The notes: generated from the letters alone by a model not told the origin. A DNA stretch of 64,000 bases from Psychrobacter okhotskensis (GCF_013248965.1 NZ_JABRVQ010000013.1:1-64000); one strand, 5' to 3'; positions 1 to 11,699 are shown, numbered from the stretch's first letter. A program made the numbers and translations.

Positions 1-120
<120 letters not shown>

Positions 121-313
121 TCAACTATGATAAATACAGTAGTTGAGACAATCCTGACCACATTAAGATAATTGTTAAAAGGGTGCACATACTAATGTGC
201 AGATATTATAAGAAAATCACGGCCAATAACAAGTCTTTTAACCAATTATTGGCGTATTCTTCAATGACAATATAAAGATATGCCCTATATTGTCATTATT
301 AAATAACGATTAT

Positions 314-2440
314 TTACTCGTCGCCATCTTTAGAGTTGAACTTAGAGATGATGTCAGCGGCCACTGATTTTGGAATCTCAGCGTACTTTTGGAATTCCAT
401 TGAGTATGTTGCACGGCCTTGAGACATTGAGCGCATCTGTGTGGCATAGCCAAACATTTCCGCTAATGGGACTTCTGCACGAATCTGCTTAGTACCACCA
501 GGTAAATCTTCCATACCTTGAACCATACCACGACGACGGTTTAAATCGCCCATGATGTCGCCCATGTAATCTTCAGGGGTCTCAACTTCAACTTTCATCA
601 CTGGCTCAAGTAGTGCAGGGTTTGCTGCCATGAAGCCTTTTTTGAAAGCGATAGAACCAGCCATTTTAAATGATAGCTCATCCGAGTCAACATCATGGTA
701 AGAACCGTCATACAACGTCGCTTTTACGCCAACGATTGGATAGCCAGCAAGTACGCCGTTTTTCATGCGCTCTTGAATACCTTTATCAACCGCACCGTGG
801 AACTCTTTTGGTACCGTACCACCAACCACTTCTTCAGCGAATTCATATAGAACGTCGCCCGCTGGATCCATAGGCTCAAGACGTAACCAAACGTGACCAA
901 ATTTACCACGACCACCTGTTTGACGTACGAATTTGCCTTCTTGCTCAACCGTCTCACGAATCGTCTCACGATAAGCAACCTGCGGCGCACCGATGTTGGC
1001 TTCAACGTTAAATTCACGCTTCATACGGTCAACTAGAATCTCTAGATGCAGCTCACCCATACCACTGATGATCGTCTGACCAGATTCTTCGTCAGTATGT
1101 ACACGGAACGATGGATCTTCTTTGGCCAAACGACCTAAAGCGATAGACATTCTTTCTTGGTCAGCTTTGGTCTTAGGTTCAACGGCAAGACTGATAACTG
1201 GATCTGGGAATTCCATACGCTCAAGTGTGATAACATTTTGCTCATCACATAGCGTATCACCAGTCGTCACATCTTTCATGCCAACCAATGCTGCGATATC
1301 ACCAGTACGAATTTCTGCAAGCTCTTCTTGAGAGTTCGCCATCATCTGTACGATACGACCAACGCGCTCACGCTTCATTTTAACTGGGTTATAGACACTG
1401 CTACCTTGCGTCAAAACACCTGAATAAACACGAACGAAGGTTAAGTTACCAACGAACTTATCATTCATGATTTTGAATGCTAAAGCTGAGAATGGGGCTT
1501 CGTCTGATGCTTCACGAGTGCCTTCACTTTCTTCTTTGTCATCAAGAATACCGCGGATAGCTGGTACATCCATTGGCGCAGGCAGATACTGAATAACCGC
1601 ATCCAACATTTTTTGTACACCTTTGTTTTTAAAGGCAGTACCACAAAGTAGTGGAATGATTTGATTATCAATAGTCAACTGACGAATAGCAGCATTGATT
1701 TGCTCTACAGACAATTCACCGTTTTCAAGATACTCATTCATGAGTTCTTCTGATGCTTCAGCGGCATTTTCTACAAGATGTTCGCGATACTCTTCCGCTT
1801 TTTCTTGTAGTTCAGCTGGGATTTCGCGCTCTTCAAATTCCATACCTTGAGACGCTTCATCCCAATATAGAGCTTTCATAGTCACAAGATCAACAACGCC
1901 TTCGAAGTCATCTTCTTTACCAATTGGAATAACCAATGGTACAGGGTTGCCACCTAGACGAGTTTTGATTTGCTCAATAACACGATAAAAATCAGCGCCA
2001 ACGCGATCCATTTTGTTTACAAATGCAAGACGTGGAACTTTATATTTGTTTGCCTGACGCCATACGGTCTCAGACTGTGGCTGAACGCCGCCTACTGCAC
2101 AGTAAACCATGCAAGCGCCATCAAGTACACGCATAGAACGTTCAACTTCGATCGTGAAATCAACGTGACCTGGGGTGTCAATAATGTTGATACGATGTTC
2201 GTCAAACTGCTTTGCCATACCTGACCAAAAGCAAGTCGTCGCCGCAGAAGTAATAGTAATACCGCGCTCTTGTTCTTGCTCCATCCAATCCATGGTGGCT
2301 GCGCCATCATGAACTTCACCAAGCTTGTGGCTAACGCCGGTATAGAATAAGACACGCTCTGTCGTGGTCGTTTTACCAGCATCAATGTGCGCAGAAATGC
2401 CAATATTGCGATAGCGTTTTAGGGGAGTTTTACGAGCCAT
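314..2440 (-). CDS. fusA: Elongation factor G
   Basis: This 708-residue protein is full length for EF-G, the GTPase that drives ribosomal translocation and, with RRF, ribosome recycling in the cytoplasm. G-domain motifs are visible: AHIDAGKTT at residues 17-25 (P-loop), DTPGH at 88-92 and NKMD at 142-145. Domain II-V sequence follows, including the conserved GGRGKFGHV and [12 protein letters not shown] C-terminus. It is the third gene of the minus-strand str operon, 363 bp after rpsG and 223 bp before tuf. The start ATG follows a weak purine stretch; the N-terminal [15 protein letters not shown] is standard. Confidence 0.99.
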   Translation of the reverse strand: MARKTPLKRYRNIGISAHIDAGKTTTTERVLFYTGVSHKLGEVHDGAATMDWMEQEQERGITITSAATTCFWSGMAKQFDEHRINIIDTPGHVDFTIEVERSMRVLDGACMVYCAVGGVQPQSETVWRQANKYKVPRLAFVNKMDRVGADFYRVIEQIKTRLGGNPVPLVIPIGKEDDFEGVVDLVTMKALYWDEASQGMEFEEREIPAELQEKAEEYREHLVENAAEASEELMNEYLENGELSVEQINAAIRQLTIDNQIIPLLCGTAFKNKGVQKMLDAVIQYLPAPMDVPAIRGILDDKEESEGTREASDEAPFSALAFKIMNDKFVGNLTFVRVYSGVLTQGSSVYNPVKMKRERVGRIVQMMANSQEELAEIRTGDIAALVGMKDVTTGDTLCDEQNVITLERMEFPDPVISLAVEPKTKADQERMSIALGRLAKEDPSFRVHTDEESGQTIISGMGELHLEILVDRMKREFNVEANIGAPQVAYRETIRETVEQEGKFVRQTGGRGKFGHVWLRLEPMDPAGDVLYEFAEEVVGGTVPKEFHGAVDKGIQERMKNGVLAGYPIVGVKATLYDGSYHDVDSDELSFKMAGSIAFKKGFMAANPALLEPVMKVEVETPEDYMGDIMGDLNRRRGMVQGMEDLPGGTKQIRAEVPLAEMFGYATQMRSMSQGRATYSMEFQKYAEIPKSVAADIISKFNSKDGDE

Positions 2441-2803
2441 AGTGTTTTCCTAGGGAAATTCGTGTATATATTAATGTGTTGTATCTCTACCTCATACTCT
2501 ATGACAAAGCAGTCAGCTTCGTAATATTACTTACTGATTATTGGGCCTAATACGGACAAAAAAAGAGCAAATACTTAGAATAGTGCGGCATCAAATTTGG
2601 GATGCTGTCTATAAAGAACAGTATCCTTTTAAGGACAGCATCTTGACAGATGTCCGCCATCCAGATTATGTGAGTATTTTATTATCTTACGATGAAAAAA
2701 TATCAATAATCTGATGAGGATGACGGCAATCAATAGAATAAATAATTAACTAGCATCAGCTATTTCTTTAAAACTACTCTTGATAGGTAGTCTAAAAAAT
2801 AGC
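2441..2803 (-). other. rpsG-fusA intergenic leader with inverted repeat
   Basis: This 363-bp gap inside the str operon has no credible gene. It holds a 9-bp perfect inverted repeat, gatgctgtc at 2601-2609 and gacagcatc at 2634-2642, which could fold in the fusA leader RNA. There is no U-tract, so it does not look like a simple terminator. It may be a processing or attenuation structure or a stabilising hairpin; function is not known. Confidence 0.4.
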
Positions 2804-3277
2804 TTAGAAACGGTAATGAGAGAACGCTTTGTTAGCATCTGCCATACGGTGAACTTCGTCACGTTTCTTCATAGCGTTGCCTTTACCATCAGCGGCATCA
2901 TTCAATTCGCCAGCCAAACGTAAAGCCATAGATTTTTCAGAACGCTTTGCAGCAGCTTCAGCTAACCAACGCATAGCCAAGGCAGTACGACGGGAGGGGC
3001 GTACTTCCATTGGTACTTGGTAGGTAGCACCACCAACACGGCGAGCTTTTACTTCTACCATTGGGCGTACATTCTCTAAAACTTCTTCGAAGAAAGAGAC
3101 TGGATCTTCAATCTTACGCTTTTCACTTACTGTCTCAAGAGCACCGTAAACGATACGCTCAGCAGTAGATTTTTTACCATCACTCATTACATGGTTGATG
3201 AATTTTGCAACAGTTTGGCTACCAAACTTAGGATCCGGTAGGATCTCACGGGTAGCAACGACGCGACGTCTTGGCAT
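2804..3277 (-). CDS. rpsG: 30S ribosomal protein S7
   Basis: The 157-residue product begins [20 protein letters not shown], the classic S7 N-terminus. S7 is a primary 16S rRNA binder that nucleates 30S head assembly and contacts E-site tRNA. The length matches bacterial S7 (about 156). A good ribosome binding site (AAGGA) lies upstream of the ATG on the minus strand. It sits between rpsL and fusA as in other gammaproteobacteria. In E. coli S7 represses this operon translationally; whether that holds here cannot be read directly. Confidence 0.98.
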   Translation of the reverse strand: MPRRRVVATREILPDPKFGSQTVAKFINHVMSDGKKSTAERIVYGALETVSEKRKIEDPVSFFEEVLENVRPMVEVKARRVGGATYQVPMEVRPSRRTALAMRWLAEAAAKRSEKSMALRLAGELNDAADGKGNAMKKRDEVHRMADANKAFSHYRF

Positions 3278-3487
3278 AATAAATTTCCTTGTCTTCAGGA
3301 GTGTCCAACATTCACAACATCATACTTGTCATAATAGGACAGGGTGATGAGTTGTCAGTTAGCCTTACTGCATGGTGGTATGTTTGCGAGTAACCAGTCG
3401 ATATAAAATAATTTATATTAACCAATACTACCGCTGACACCGAACCCATGCACAGTTATTGGGTAATGCAAATAAGCTAAGCTAATA

Positions 3488-3862
3488 TTAAGCTTTAGGC
3501 TTCTTGGCACCATATTTAGAGCGACCTTGTCTACGGTCTTTAACGCCTGCGCAATCTAGTGCACCGCGAACGGTATGATAACGTACACCTGGTAGATCTT
3601 TTACACGACCACCACGGATAAGAACAACACTGTGCTCTTGTAGGTTATGACCTTCGCCGCCGATGTAGCTTGATACTTCATAGCCTGAAGTCAAACGTAC
3701 ACGACATACTTTACGCATGGCTGAGTTAGGTTTTTTAGGCGTGGTAGTATATACACGAGTACATACACCGCGACGTTGTGGGCACGCTTGCAACGCAGGA
3801 ACTTTTGACTTTTCCTTGATGGTTTTGCGACCCTTGCGAATCAATTGGTTAGTTGTTGCCAT
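3488..3862 (-). CDS. rpsL: 30S ribosomal protein S12
   Basis: The product is S12, a decoding-centre protein and the target of streptomycin resistance mutations. I start at 3862 ([14 protein letters not shown]), giving the normal 124 residues. The frame is open for 22 more codons to 3928, but that extension (MRQIDGALP...) is not S12-like and would overlap the promoter side of the leader. Conserved segments [12 protein letters not shown] and [19 protein letters not shown] are present. The lysine in TPKKPNSA is the wild-type, streptomycin-sensitive form at that position. It is the first gene of the str operon. Confidence 0.98.
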   Translation of the reverse strand: MATTNQLIRKGRKTIKEKSKVPALQACPQRRGVCTRVYTTTPKKPNSAMRKVCRVRLTSGYEVSSYIGGEGHNLQEHSVVLIRGGRVKDLPGVRYHTVRGALDCAGVKDRRQGRSKYGAKKPKA

Positions 3863-3965
3863 GAGGCATCCTTCTCCCGTTTGGTATAAAACAAAAAAAT
3901 GGGGCAATGCACCATCGATCTGACGCAATTCGCAGATTTCGGCACACCCATTTTTAGGACAGTAT

Positions 3966-3994
3966 ATTATAAAGAGTTGTTGCTGCTAATTCAA
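3966..3994 (-). promoter_or_regulatory. Promoter of the str operon
   Basis: On the minus strand TTGAAT (3989-3994) and TATAAT (3966-3971) are separated by exactly 17 bp, a near-consensus sigma70 promoter. It lies about 100 bp upstream of the rpsL start and points into rpsL-rpsG-fusA-tuf. The transcription start is predicted near 3959. The rest of the 3863-4272 gap holds no credible gene. Confidence 0.75.
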
Positions 3995-4272
3995 CCACTT
4001 ATGAGTGGTTTTACTTTACAACATTCGATATATATGCATTAAGCCTACCACTATAACACTTTATCTGTTCTGCACTAAAAAATAGCTGAAAAACAAGACG
4101 TTAAATACGGTAAAGCTGGCAGACTTAGGCAGTATGAACACAAGCATTATCGATAAAAGATATTTAGAGATAAATGCTTGGCAGTTCGTGACCATTAAAT
4201 GGCGATATTATCTTGTTTTTCAAGACAGCCAAGAAAATATCGCTACATTTAAATATGGACCGTTATTTCAAT

Positions 4273-5373
4273 TTACTTCTTTGGTTGGTCAGCTGCTTTG
4301 TCCGTCTCTGTATTTTTTGGCTGGCTATCTGACGATTTATCTGAGCTGTCTTTTTTACTGTCTTGGTCTTTTGGCTCTTTCTGTTCATCGTTACTGGTGG
4401 TTTTACTTACCTCTTCCTCGCTACCGCTATCATCAGTAATCGCACGATTGGCAAGTTTTGCTTCTGGAGCAAAGGTTGCTTGCGCTACCCCGATAACCTC
4501 GTCAATGAGCTGACTATTATAACGCATACCTACTATTACCGCAGTGCCTGGTAAAAAACGACGTATCCATGACAAATTGATCTGATCAAGATCGATGCCT
4601 ACTTGACTGGCAATATTGTCTACTTGTTCAGCATAGAAGTTCACATTTTTATTTTTAAGACCTAGATTTTTAAGCTCATTGTGTAAACCGCTGCTTTGCG
4701 CATTATCCAGTAAGCCTTTACCAATACCAATGCCCGCCAGTAGCGCTTGTTTTTCTTGCATCTTGCTGAGGTCAGCATTGGCAAGCAGCTCGTACGCCAT
4801 CTTCACGCCTTGCTTACCTGTCAACGGCTTATTATAAACCGCCGCCAATTGATAAACGGTACGCAAAGAGACCAGCAATAGCCATAAAGTATCAGCCAAC
4901 AAACCTGGTAGTCCGGCCAAACCAGTCAAACCACCAATCGTAGCAAGCGCACGGTTTTGATTGGCAATGTCGGTCGCCAATGCGTAGCGCTCTTCATCGT
5001 CTAAACTCGCCACGCTGGCAAAACGATGCTCATTGGGCAAATCAATCTGGCTCCAAGTGGCTGCAAGCTTAGCAATTTGTGCAAATGCCCCGTCAACCGT
5101 CGATTGGAATAAACTATTCGGCACTACTTTTTTGGCATACTTGCCATAAGTCGCAAATCGTGTGCCCAATAACTGCTGGGTCGCCTTTAGGGTTTGTTCT
5201 CGGAATAGGTCTTGTTGAAAATCTTCATCGCCTAGATTTACCGCTTTATAGTGACTTGGCTTACCCGTTTTTGCATTCATGCTGTCAATCACTGCACCCA
5301 TGCGCTCCAGATTATTGCGCGTAAAAGAGCCAATAGTGTTGATGCCTTTAGAGAGAGTGCTACGCTTTGCCAT
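4273..5373 (-). CDS. EcsC family protein
   Basis: The 366-residue product contains the EcsC-family core: a glycine-rich hydrophobic stretch at about residues 148-178 (GLTGLAGLPGLLADTLWLLL...), followed by GVKMAYELLANADL and KQALLAGIGIGKGLL. The family is named after Bacillus EcsC; its biochemical role is unsettled. The last 60 residues are a charged low-complexity tail rich in Lys, Asp and Ser, probably disordered. A clear signal peptide is absent. The gene is transcribed towards rpsL and is divergent from fabB across a 583-bp gap. Confidence 0.85.
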   Translation of the reverse strand: MAKRSTLSKGINTIGSFTRNNLERMGAVIDSMNAKTGKPSHYKAVNLGDEDFQQDLFREQTLKATQQLLGTRFATYGKYAKKVVPNSLFQSTVDGAFAQIAKLAATWSQIDLPNEHRFASVASLDDEERYALATDIANQNRALATIGGLTGLAGLPGLLADTLWLLLVSLRTVYQLAAVYNKPLTGKQGVKMAYELLANADLSKMQEKQALLAGIGIGKGLLDNAQSSGLHNELKNLGLKNKNVNFYAEQVDNIASQVGIDLDQINLSWIRRFLPGTAVIVGMRYNSQLIDEVIGVAQATFAPEAKLANRAITDDSGSEEEVSKTTSNDEQKEPKDQDSKKDSSDKSSDSQPKNTETDKAADQPKK

Positions 5374-5956
5374 CGTGATGTCCTTAATATGATGATTGGT
5401 CGTTTTTTTATAGTAGTAATGAATGGGTCATTTTAGCCAATGAGGCAAACGGCTGTCAGTGCGAACAATGTTATCGCGCTCACAAATTTTGTATCTAAAA
5501 GTATAGTTTATTTATAATTGTCGACCTTCTCCTACCCCTCTACCCTGCTTTTATTTGGACAAAAATAGCCATGTCTCAATGACCAAAACAACGATTATCA
5601 TATCGCAAAACAGACAGGGATAGTCACTTTTAACCGTAATCAATGTTTTGTCGTTATTTTGCACTTATCCAAAGATTTTGAACCCTTGATACGTTATCAT
5701 ATGGCATAGGCTGAGGCATTAGCTGGCCACTATTTATCATGGATTTGGTTCTATGATAAAAGCAATAATCCTGTGAAAGCGGCCTATATAGGTTAAAAGA
5801 CTTGTTAGAAATAGTCGTTATTTAAGCCTCTAGGCTGTCTTCATCAGGCTATTGCTACAAAAAACAGCCATGCCAACCGCTACATAATAGAATGTTGGAC
5901 TCAAAAGCGATTATTAAAGGTAATTATCAAAAATCGTTATTAATAAGGAATAGAAT
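5374..5956. other. Intergenic region between EcsC gene and fabB
   Basis: This 583-bp divergent region is AT-rich and has no ORF with family-like sequence. It must carry promoters for the EcsC gene (minus) and fabB (plus), but I could not single out a convincing -35/-10 pair. No repeat or IS end was recognised. Confidence 0.5.
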
Positions 5957-7192
5957 ATGCGCCGCGTTGTTATCACTGGAGCAGGGATTGTCTCTTGTAT
6001 CGGACATGATTTAGCCACCGTCACTGCCGCTCTTAAGCAAGGGCAGTCTGGCATTACATTTAACGACTCTTATGCTGAGCATGAATTTAAGTCGCACGTT
6101 AGTGGCAGTATCGATAAAGCAGAACTTGACACCTCCGCTATAGATCGTAAATTAAAGCGCTTCTTTAGTGATGCCAGCCTCTATGCCTATGTTAGCGCCT
6201 TGAATGCAATCGAGCACGCTGGCTTATCGCTTGAGACTATCAATAGCAATCCACGTGTGGGCGTCGTAGCCAGCTCGGGCGGCGCATCGACAGAAAATAT
6301 CGTCAATGCCATAGATGCGATGCGTGAAAAAGGTCTACGCGGTGTCGGTGCGATGGCGGTGCCAAAAACGATGGGCAGCTCGGTATCCGCCGCCTTGGCC
6401 ACTGGGCTAAAAATTCAGGGTGTTTCCTACTCTCTTGCCTCTGCTTGCGCGACCTCAACCCACTGTATCGGCCATGCCGCTGAGCTTATTCAGCTCGGTA
6501 AAGCTGATATTGTGCTCGCTGGTGGTAGTGAAGCGGAACACTGGACGCAGTCATGTATGTTTGATGCCATGGGTGCGGTCAGTACTCAGTATAATGACAC
6601 GCCACAACTTGCCTCAAGAGCGTATGACAAAGACCGTGATGGTTTTGTCATTGCCGCTGGTGGCGCGATGGTTGTTGTTGAGAGCTTAGAGCATGCTCAA
6701 GCACGTGGTGCCAATATATTGGCTGAAATTGTCGGCTACGGGGCCAGCTCTGATGGTGCAGAAATGGTCGCACCAAGCGGTGAAGGTGCAGTACGCTGTA
6801 TGCAGCAAGCACTAGCCGAAGCGGGCTTACAAAGCGTCGATTATATCAATAGCCACGGTACGAGTACGCCACTAGGTGATATCACTGAGCTTAAAGCGAT
6901 TGCTAAAGTATTCGGTAATGATGTCAACAAAGTCCCGCCTATCAGCTCGACCAAGTCAATGACCGGTCATAGCTTGGGTGCCGTCGGTGCGCAAGAATTA
7001 ATCTATTGCTTACTGATGCTACAAGAAGGCTTCATTGCGCCAAGTATTAATGTTGAGAATTTAGACCCTGCGGCTGAAGGCTTTGATATCGTCACCGAAA
7101 AACGCGACGCCAATCTCGAAACCTTGATGAGTAATAGCTTTGGCTTTGGCGGTACCAATGCCACCTTAATTATCAAAAAGTTTGACGCGTAA
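5957..7192 (+). CDS. fabB: Beta-ketoacyl-ACP synthase I
   Basis: The 411-residue thiolase-fold enzyme condenses malonyl-ACP with acyl-ACP and is needed for elongation of unsaturated fatty acids. The Cys-His-His triad is visible: Cys164 in [12 protein letters not shown], His300 in [12 protein letters not shown] and His338 in [14 protein letters not shown]. The N-terminal [16 protein letters not shown] and the length fit FabB better than FabF. AAGGA precedes the ATG at a good distance. fabA is not next to it. pabB starts 3 bp after its stop, so the two genes are probably co-transcribed, an unusual pairing. Confidence 0.95.
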   Translation: MRRVVITGAGIVSCIGHDLATVTAALKQGQSGITFNDSYAEHEFKSHVSGSIDKAELDTSAIDRKLKRFFSDASLYAYVSALNAIEHAGLSLETINSNPRVGVVASSGGASTENIVNAIDAMREKGLRGVGAMAVPKTMGSSVSAALATGLKIQGVSYSLASACATSTHCIGHAAELIQLGKADIVLAGGSEAEHWTQSCMFDAMGAVSTQYNDTPQLASRAYDKDRDGFVIAAGGAMVVVESLEHAQARGANILAEIVGYGASSDGAEMVAPSGEGAVRCMQQALAEAGLQSVDYINSHGTSTPLGDITELKAIAKVFGNDVNKVPPISSTKSMTGHSLGAVGAQELIYCLLMLQEGFIAPSINVENLDPAAEGFDIVTEKRDANLETLMSNSFGFGGTNATLIIKKFDA

Positions 7193-7195
7193 CCT

Positions 7196-8860
7196 ATGCC
7201 TGTAAAAAATCACAAGAATACTGAGCAGACAGCTTCTGCCCTATCGCCAGCTACTAAACCTAGCTGGCGTTTTGGTGGGCTAACGTCTGCAGAGCTGATG
7301 CCAAAACTACAGCATCATTTAATATCACAAGATACTGAGTCAAACTGGCAATTGGTTTGGCTAAATAATGACGGTCGACCAGTGATCGGCTTGCTACCTA
7401 AAGTCAGCTGGTCAATCCATTATGACGCTACCAATGATAAGCTAACTAATGAGAAGACAGCGGCTTACAAAGTGGTTAAAAAATGCCGTGATGCATGCCG
7501 TGATAATAGCAGCGCGTCAACAATAACGTATATGAGCTATACCACATGGCAAGATGAATTAATCAGTTATAGTCAAACTTATGATGCTAATAATGAAAAC
7601 CCAGAACCAGTAAGCGATTTAAATGAAAAACCAAGTTATCATCATGGTCTGATAGGCTTTATCGGTTACGATATCGCTGCTCATGAGCTTAGCCCAGCTG
7701 CACATATTGAGCTAGCAACGCAGCCTTGTGCCATTTTGGGACATTACGATATCTACCTCACCCCATCAGATAAAGAAAATGGCTGGAGGCTAAATACGCT
7801 AGGTTTAAATACTGCTAGTGAAGCAACAGACGCCACACTATCAGCGCTTATATCGTATTTAGACACGCTAGAGCATCAACTATCTAGTAGAAACAAACCC
7901 TCTCATGATAATGAGCCACCGTTGGCGCCATTAATATTGAACGAGCGCTGGCATAAAAATGATTATCAAAGGGCTTTTGCAAAAACTCAACAGTATCTAC
8001 AGCAAGGCGACTGTTATCAAATCAATCTGACGCAAGCATGGCAAGGCACTTTTAATAATATTACTAATCATGGTAGCGCAACGAAACTGGTTGATTACTT
8101 ACCTGCCCTACATCGAAATACCAAAGCTCCCTTTGCAGGGTACTTACAAATCAGTCATCTTGATCGTGAGGGCCATGCAAATAAGGGTGAAAGTGATTTT
8201 GAGCTACTAAGCTGCTCGCCTGAGTTATTTTTTACCTTTACAAAAGAGACGAACACTGGCAAACATCATATTCGTACCAAACCAATCAAAGGAACGATGC
8301 CACGCGGATTGAATACTGTACAAGACAATGCTTATAAACAGCAGCTTATCGATAGCGAAAAAGACCGTGCCGAAAACGTCATGATCGTCGACTTACTGCG
8401 CAATGATTTGGGTAAATACGCCAAAATTGGTAGCGTCAAAGTGCCGCAATTATTTGCGATTGAGACCTTTAGCAATGTGCATCATATGGTGAGTACCATC
8501 ACCGCTGAGTTAAAGGCAGATACTCATCCATTAGCTGTATTGTTTGGCAGTTTGCCCGCAGGCTCTATCACGGGGACGCCCAAAAAACGGGCGGTTGAGA
8601 TTATATCCGAACTGGAAACTGCACCGCGCGGTGCTTATTGTGGCACCATGGGCTATATGAACTTTGATGGTAGTGGCCAATGGAATGTGCTCATTCGTAC
8701 CCTGCAAGCCACCAATTCATTGAATGGTGATAGACAAGTCAGTCTCTGGGCAGGTGGTGGCATCACGGTTGCCTCCGACTGCGATGCAGAATATCAAGAA
8801 TGCCTCGATAAGGTAGGTAATTTGCTCTCAGTCCTTGCTGACAATAGTGCTAGTAAATGA
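7196..8860 (+). CDS. pabB: Aminodeoxychorismate synthase component I
   Basis: The 554-residue chorismate-utilising enzyme converts chorismate to 4-amino-4-deoxychorismate for folate synthesis, using ammonia from a PabA partner not present here. The motif PIKGT with Lys365 marks PabB rather than anthranilate synthase, which has PIAGT. The C-terminal SITGTPKKRAVEIISELE and GAYCGTMGY motifs are typical. It is about 100 residues longer than E. coli PabB. The extra length lies in hydrophilic linkers in the N-terminal half, for example around residues 75-150 and 220-245. The start is 3 bp after fabB, implying translational coupling. Confidence 0.93.
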   Translation: MPVKNHKNTEQTASALSPATKPSWRFGGLTSAELMPKLQHHLISQDTESNWQLVWLNNDGRPVIGLLPKVSWSIHYDATNDKLTNEKTAAYKVVKKCRDACRDNSSASTITYMSYTTWQDELISYSQTYDANNENPEPVSDLNEKPSYHHGLIGFIGYDIAAHELSPAAHIELATQPCAILGHYDIYLTPSDKENGWRLNTLGLNTASEATDATLSALISYLDTLEHQLSSRNKPSHDNEPPLAPLILNERWHKNDYQRAFAKTQQYLQQGDCYQINLTQAWQGTFNNITNHGSATKLVDYLPALHRNTKAPFAGYLQISHLDREGHANKGESDFELLSCSPELFFTFTKETNTGKHHIRTKPIKGTMPRGLNTVQDNAYKQQLIDSEKDRAENVMIVDLLRNDLGKYAKIGSVKVPQLFAIETFSNVHHMVSTITAELKADTHPLAVLFGSLPAGSITGTPKKRAVEIISELETAPRGAYCGTMGYMNFDGSGQWNVLIRTLQATNSLNGDRQVSLWAGGGITVASDCDAEYQECLDKVGNLLSVLADNSASK

Positions 8861-8890
8861 TATTAAGATTTATATGACCCTATGATAAAA

Positions 8891-8928
8891 AATAAAGCCT
8901 GCCAACGTGACGTTGAGCAGGCTTTATT
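8891..8928. terminator. Bidirectional terminator between pabB and hisC
   Basis: A 12-bp perfect stem (aataaagcctgc / gcaggctttatt) has a further inner pairing aacgt/gacgtt and A/T flanks on both sides. It lies between the converging pabB and hisC genes. Confidence 0.8.
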
Positions 8929-8988
8929 GTCGATATTTATTGCGGCAATTCAGCTATCGTCGTTATGAGCTAACCAAAAGATTACGCA

Positions 8989-10122
8989 TTAACCCGCAGC
9001 GATATCGTTAGAGTCATGTAGCGTTTTTAAGGCCTCAATCAGGCGCTCATGTTGTACTGGCGTACCAATGGTAATGCGTAAGTACTCATTGATACGCGGT
9101 TTGTCAAAATGACGGACAATGATACCTTGTTCACGTAGGGCAGAAGCCACCGTGCTAGCATTGCCATCTTTAGGACGGGCAAAGACAAAATTGGCATGCG
9201 ATGGCAGCACGTCATAACCAAGTGCCGTTAAATCTGCAGTCAGTGATTCGCGCAAGTCCATAACCTGCTGACGCATTTGCTCAAAATACTCGACATCTAT
9301 CACACTAGCAGTCGCCCCAGCTTGCGCCAGCTTATCGAGTGGAAAACTGTTAAAGCTGTTTTTCATACGTGTTAATGCTTCAATCAATGAGACATTGCCA
9401 AAAGCCATACCGACGCGCAGACCGGCGAGCGAGCGTGATTTTGAAAAAGTTTGCGTCACTAGAATATTATCAAACTCATTAATCAAGCTAATGGCTGAAA
9501 CCGTCGTATCTTGATTATTTTCAGTGCTTTGAGCAAAATCAATATACGCCTCATCAATCACAACCACTGCATTTGAGTGTTCACCCGCCAGCTTACGAAT
9601 GTCATCAAGCGATAACAGTAAACCGGTTGGCGCATTAGGATTGGCGATGATGATACCGCTACAAGGCTGACGATACGCATCAGGATCGACACTAAAGTCT
9701 TCTTCTAAAGGAATTTGTATCAGATCGACACCAAACGTCTGTGCATAAACCGGATAAAAACTATAGCTGATATCAGGTGCTAAGACAGGACGCTCTTTTA
9801 GGAAAAAACTGGCAAAGACGAGCGCCAACACTTCGTCTGAACCGTTACCGACAAAGACTTGGTTTGCCTCAAGACTATAAAGCTGCGCTAAGGCCGCCCG
9901 CAAATCATCAGATTCGGGTGCAGGATACAAGCGCAAATCTTCCGCTTGCTTCTCTAACACCTTAGCGATTGCCTGGCCTACTTTCGGTGACGGCGGAAAA
10001 GGATTTTCATTGGTGTTTAATTTACATAAATGTTCGTGCTGCGGCTGCTCACCCGGCACGTAAGGTGACAAGTGACGCGCTTTAGATGACCAAAGTCTGG
10101 TGTCTATCTTTGATTCACTCAT
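8989..10122 (-). CDS. hisC: Histidinol-phosphate aminotransferase
   Basis: The 377-residue fold-type I PLP enzyme transaminates imidazole-acetol phosphate to histidinol phosphate. Visible motifs are LNTNENPFPPSP near residue 35-45, NPNAPTG at 161-167, DEAYIDF near 190 and the PLP lysine K228 in TFSKSRSLAGLRVG. The gene is last in the minus-strand run murA-hisG-hisD-hisC and is 87 bp from hisD. This order is the one known in Acinetobacter relatives (established knowledge). A substrate-relaxed aromatic aminotransferase role cannot be excluded, but context favours histidine synthesis. Confidence 0.95.
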   Translation of the reverse strand: MSESKIDTRLWSSKARHLSPYVPGEQPQHEHLCKLNTNENPFPPSPKVGQAIAKVLEKQAEDLRLYPAPESDDLRAALAQLYSLEANQVFVGNGSDEVLALVFASFFLKERPVLAPDISYSFYPVYAQTFGVDLIQIPLEEDFSVDPDAYRQPCSGIIIANPNAPTGLLLSLDDIRKLAGEHSNAVVVIDEAYIDFAQSTENNQDTTVSAISLINEFDNILVTQTFSKSRSLAGLRVGMAFGNVSLIEALTRMKNSFNSFPLDKLAQAGATASVIDVEYFEQMRQQVMDLRESLTADLTALGYDVLPSHANFVFARPKDGNASTVASALREQGIIVRHFDKPRINEYLRITIGTPVQHERLIEALKTLHDSNDIAAG

Positions 10123-10209
10123 AAATTATCCTAAAATTAGCCACAAAGACTATTAAAAGTAAATGTCCAAAAAAATCTCAAAAGTAACGCTTAAGCTATC
10201 CAAAGTGTA

Positions 10210-11505
10210 CTACTGATAACGATAACGGGCTGAGCGCGCATGGGCTTCTAAGTCTTCTCGCTGCGCTAAAATATCTGCCGTTTCAGCCAGTGGCTTACTG
10301 CCCGCTTCACTACAATAAATAATCGATGACTTCTTTTGAAAATCATAGACACCAAGCGGTGAGGAGAACCGTGCAGTGCCCGAAGTTGGCAGCACATGAT
10401 TGGGTCCTGCGCAGTAGTCACCAATTGCCTCTGGCGTATGACGCCCCATAAAGATAGCACCCGCATGACGAATGTCGTTTAACAGCGCATCAGGATGGTC
10501 AACAGACAGCTCTAAATGCTCAGGGGCAATACGATTAATGAGCGCCAACCCTTCAGCTCTATCTTTCACTAGTATCAATGCGCCACGGTTTTGTAATGAA
10601 TCACGAGCGATATCAGCTTTTGGTAATTCTGCCAGTGCTTTTTCAATTTCAGCAGCCACTTCTGCAAGCTGCTGTTCACTGGTCGTGACAAAGATGGCTT
10701 GGGCGATACGGTCATGTTCAGCTTGTGATAACAAGTCCATCGCTAGCCAATCAGCGCGATCTTGCGGCTCACCTTCTGCATAGACCAACACTTCAGAAGG
10801 ACCGGCAATCATATCAATACCAACTTGCCCAAATACCGCACGCTTTGCCGCTGCCACGTACTTGTTACCAGGGCCAGTGATTTTATCTACCGCTGGTATA
10901 GTTTCAGTACCGTAAGCCAGTGCCGCCACTGCTTGCGCACCACCAATGGTAAAGACGCGGTCCACTTGTGCCAAATGTGCTGCTGCCAATACCAATGGAT
11001 TGAGTATGCCTTTAGGCGCTGGTACCACCATAATCACTTCATTAACGCCAGCTACTTTGGCAGGAATAGCATTCATCAATACAGAAGAGGGATAAGATGC
11101 CAGACCACCGGGTACATAGATACCGACGCGATCGAGCGCAGTCACCTTTTGACCTAAGCGATTGCCCAGCTCATCTTCATAGTGCCAAGTTTCTTGTACT
11201 TGGCGCTCATGAAAGGTCTGCACCCGTGTCGCTGCCGTGGTCAATGCTGTTTTTACTTTTTCATCAAGGTTGGCAAACGCTTCAGCAAGCGCCTCTTTCG
11301 ACAGCTCTAGCTCTTGCATCGTCGTCGCTGGATGTTGGTCAAACTGCTGGGTTAACGCCAATACGACGCTATCACCATCGTGGCGCACTTGCGCAATGAT
11401 ATCATCAACGGTTGTTAATAAATCGGCATCATTGACTGTTTCAAAGGCAAGCAACTGTGTCAATTCACTATCAAAACTGGCATCTTGGGTACTTAACTGG
11501 CGCAT
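10210..11505 (-). CDS. hisD: Histidinol dehydrogenase
   Basis: The 431-residue zinc enzyme oxidises histidinol to histidine in two NAD-dependent steps. Motifs seen include [61 protein letters not shown] and the [23 protein letters not shown] block with catalytic and zinc residues. The length is normal (about 430). It lies between hisG (279-bp gap with a large hairpin) and hisC (87-bp gap) on the minus strand. Confidence 0.97.
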   Translation of the reverse strand: MRQLSTQDASFDSELTQLLAFETVNDADLLTTVDDIIAQVRHDGDSVVLALTQQFDQHPATTMQELELSKEALAEAFANLDEKVKTALTTAATRVQTFHERQVQETWHYEDELGNRLGQKVTALDRVGIYVPGGLASYPSSVLMNAIPAKVAGVNEVIMVVPAPKGILNPLVLAAAHLAQVDRVFTIGGAQAVAALAYGTETIPAVDKITGPGNKYVAAAKRAVFGQVGIDMIAGPSEVLVYAEGEPQDRADWLAMDLLSQAEHDRIAQAIFVTTSEQQLAEVAAEIEKALAELPKADIARDSLQNRGALILVKDRAEGLALINRIAPEHLELSVDHPDALLNDIRHAGAIFMGRHTPEAIGDYCAGPNHVLPTSGTARFSSPLGVYDFQKKSSIIYCSEAGSKPLAETADILAQREDLEAHARSARYRYQ

Positions 11506-11652
11506 GACCTCATCCTATGTCTGGGCATAAAATACTGCTAAAAAATAAACGATGGAAAAATAAAGCCAATGGTATAAATGTGGCAAAGGCTTTCGTCAGC
11601 TTATCTGTGCGTGTTTTATTCAGATTTTATCGTCTGACAAACCCACACAACA

Positions 11653-11699
11653 AAACCAGTTTAGCATGCTATGTCTATCATAGAGCGCTAAACTGGTTT
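11653..11699 (-). terminator. Strong hairpin in the hisG-hisD gap (terminator or attenuator)
   Basis: A 13-bp perfect stem (aaaccagtttagc at 11653-11665 and gctaaactggttt at 11687-11699) encloses an inner ctatg/catag stem. Read on the minus strand it ends in a short TTTTG run. It may partly terminate transcription after hisG or shield the hisD message. The T-run is weak, so full termination is uncertain. Confidence 0.55.

Noticed and set aside
4134..4439. 101-codon plus-strand frame opposite the 3' end of the EcsC gene
   Set aside because: It overlaps a real gene on the other strand and reads as low-complexity hydrophobic shadow.
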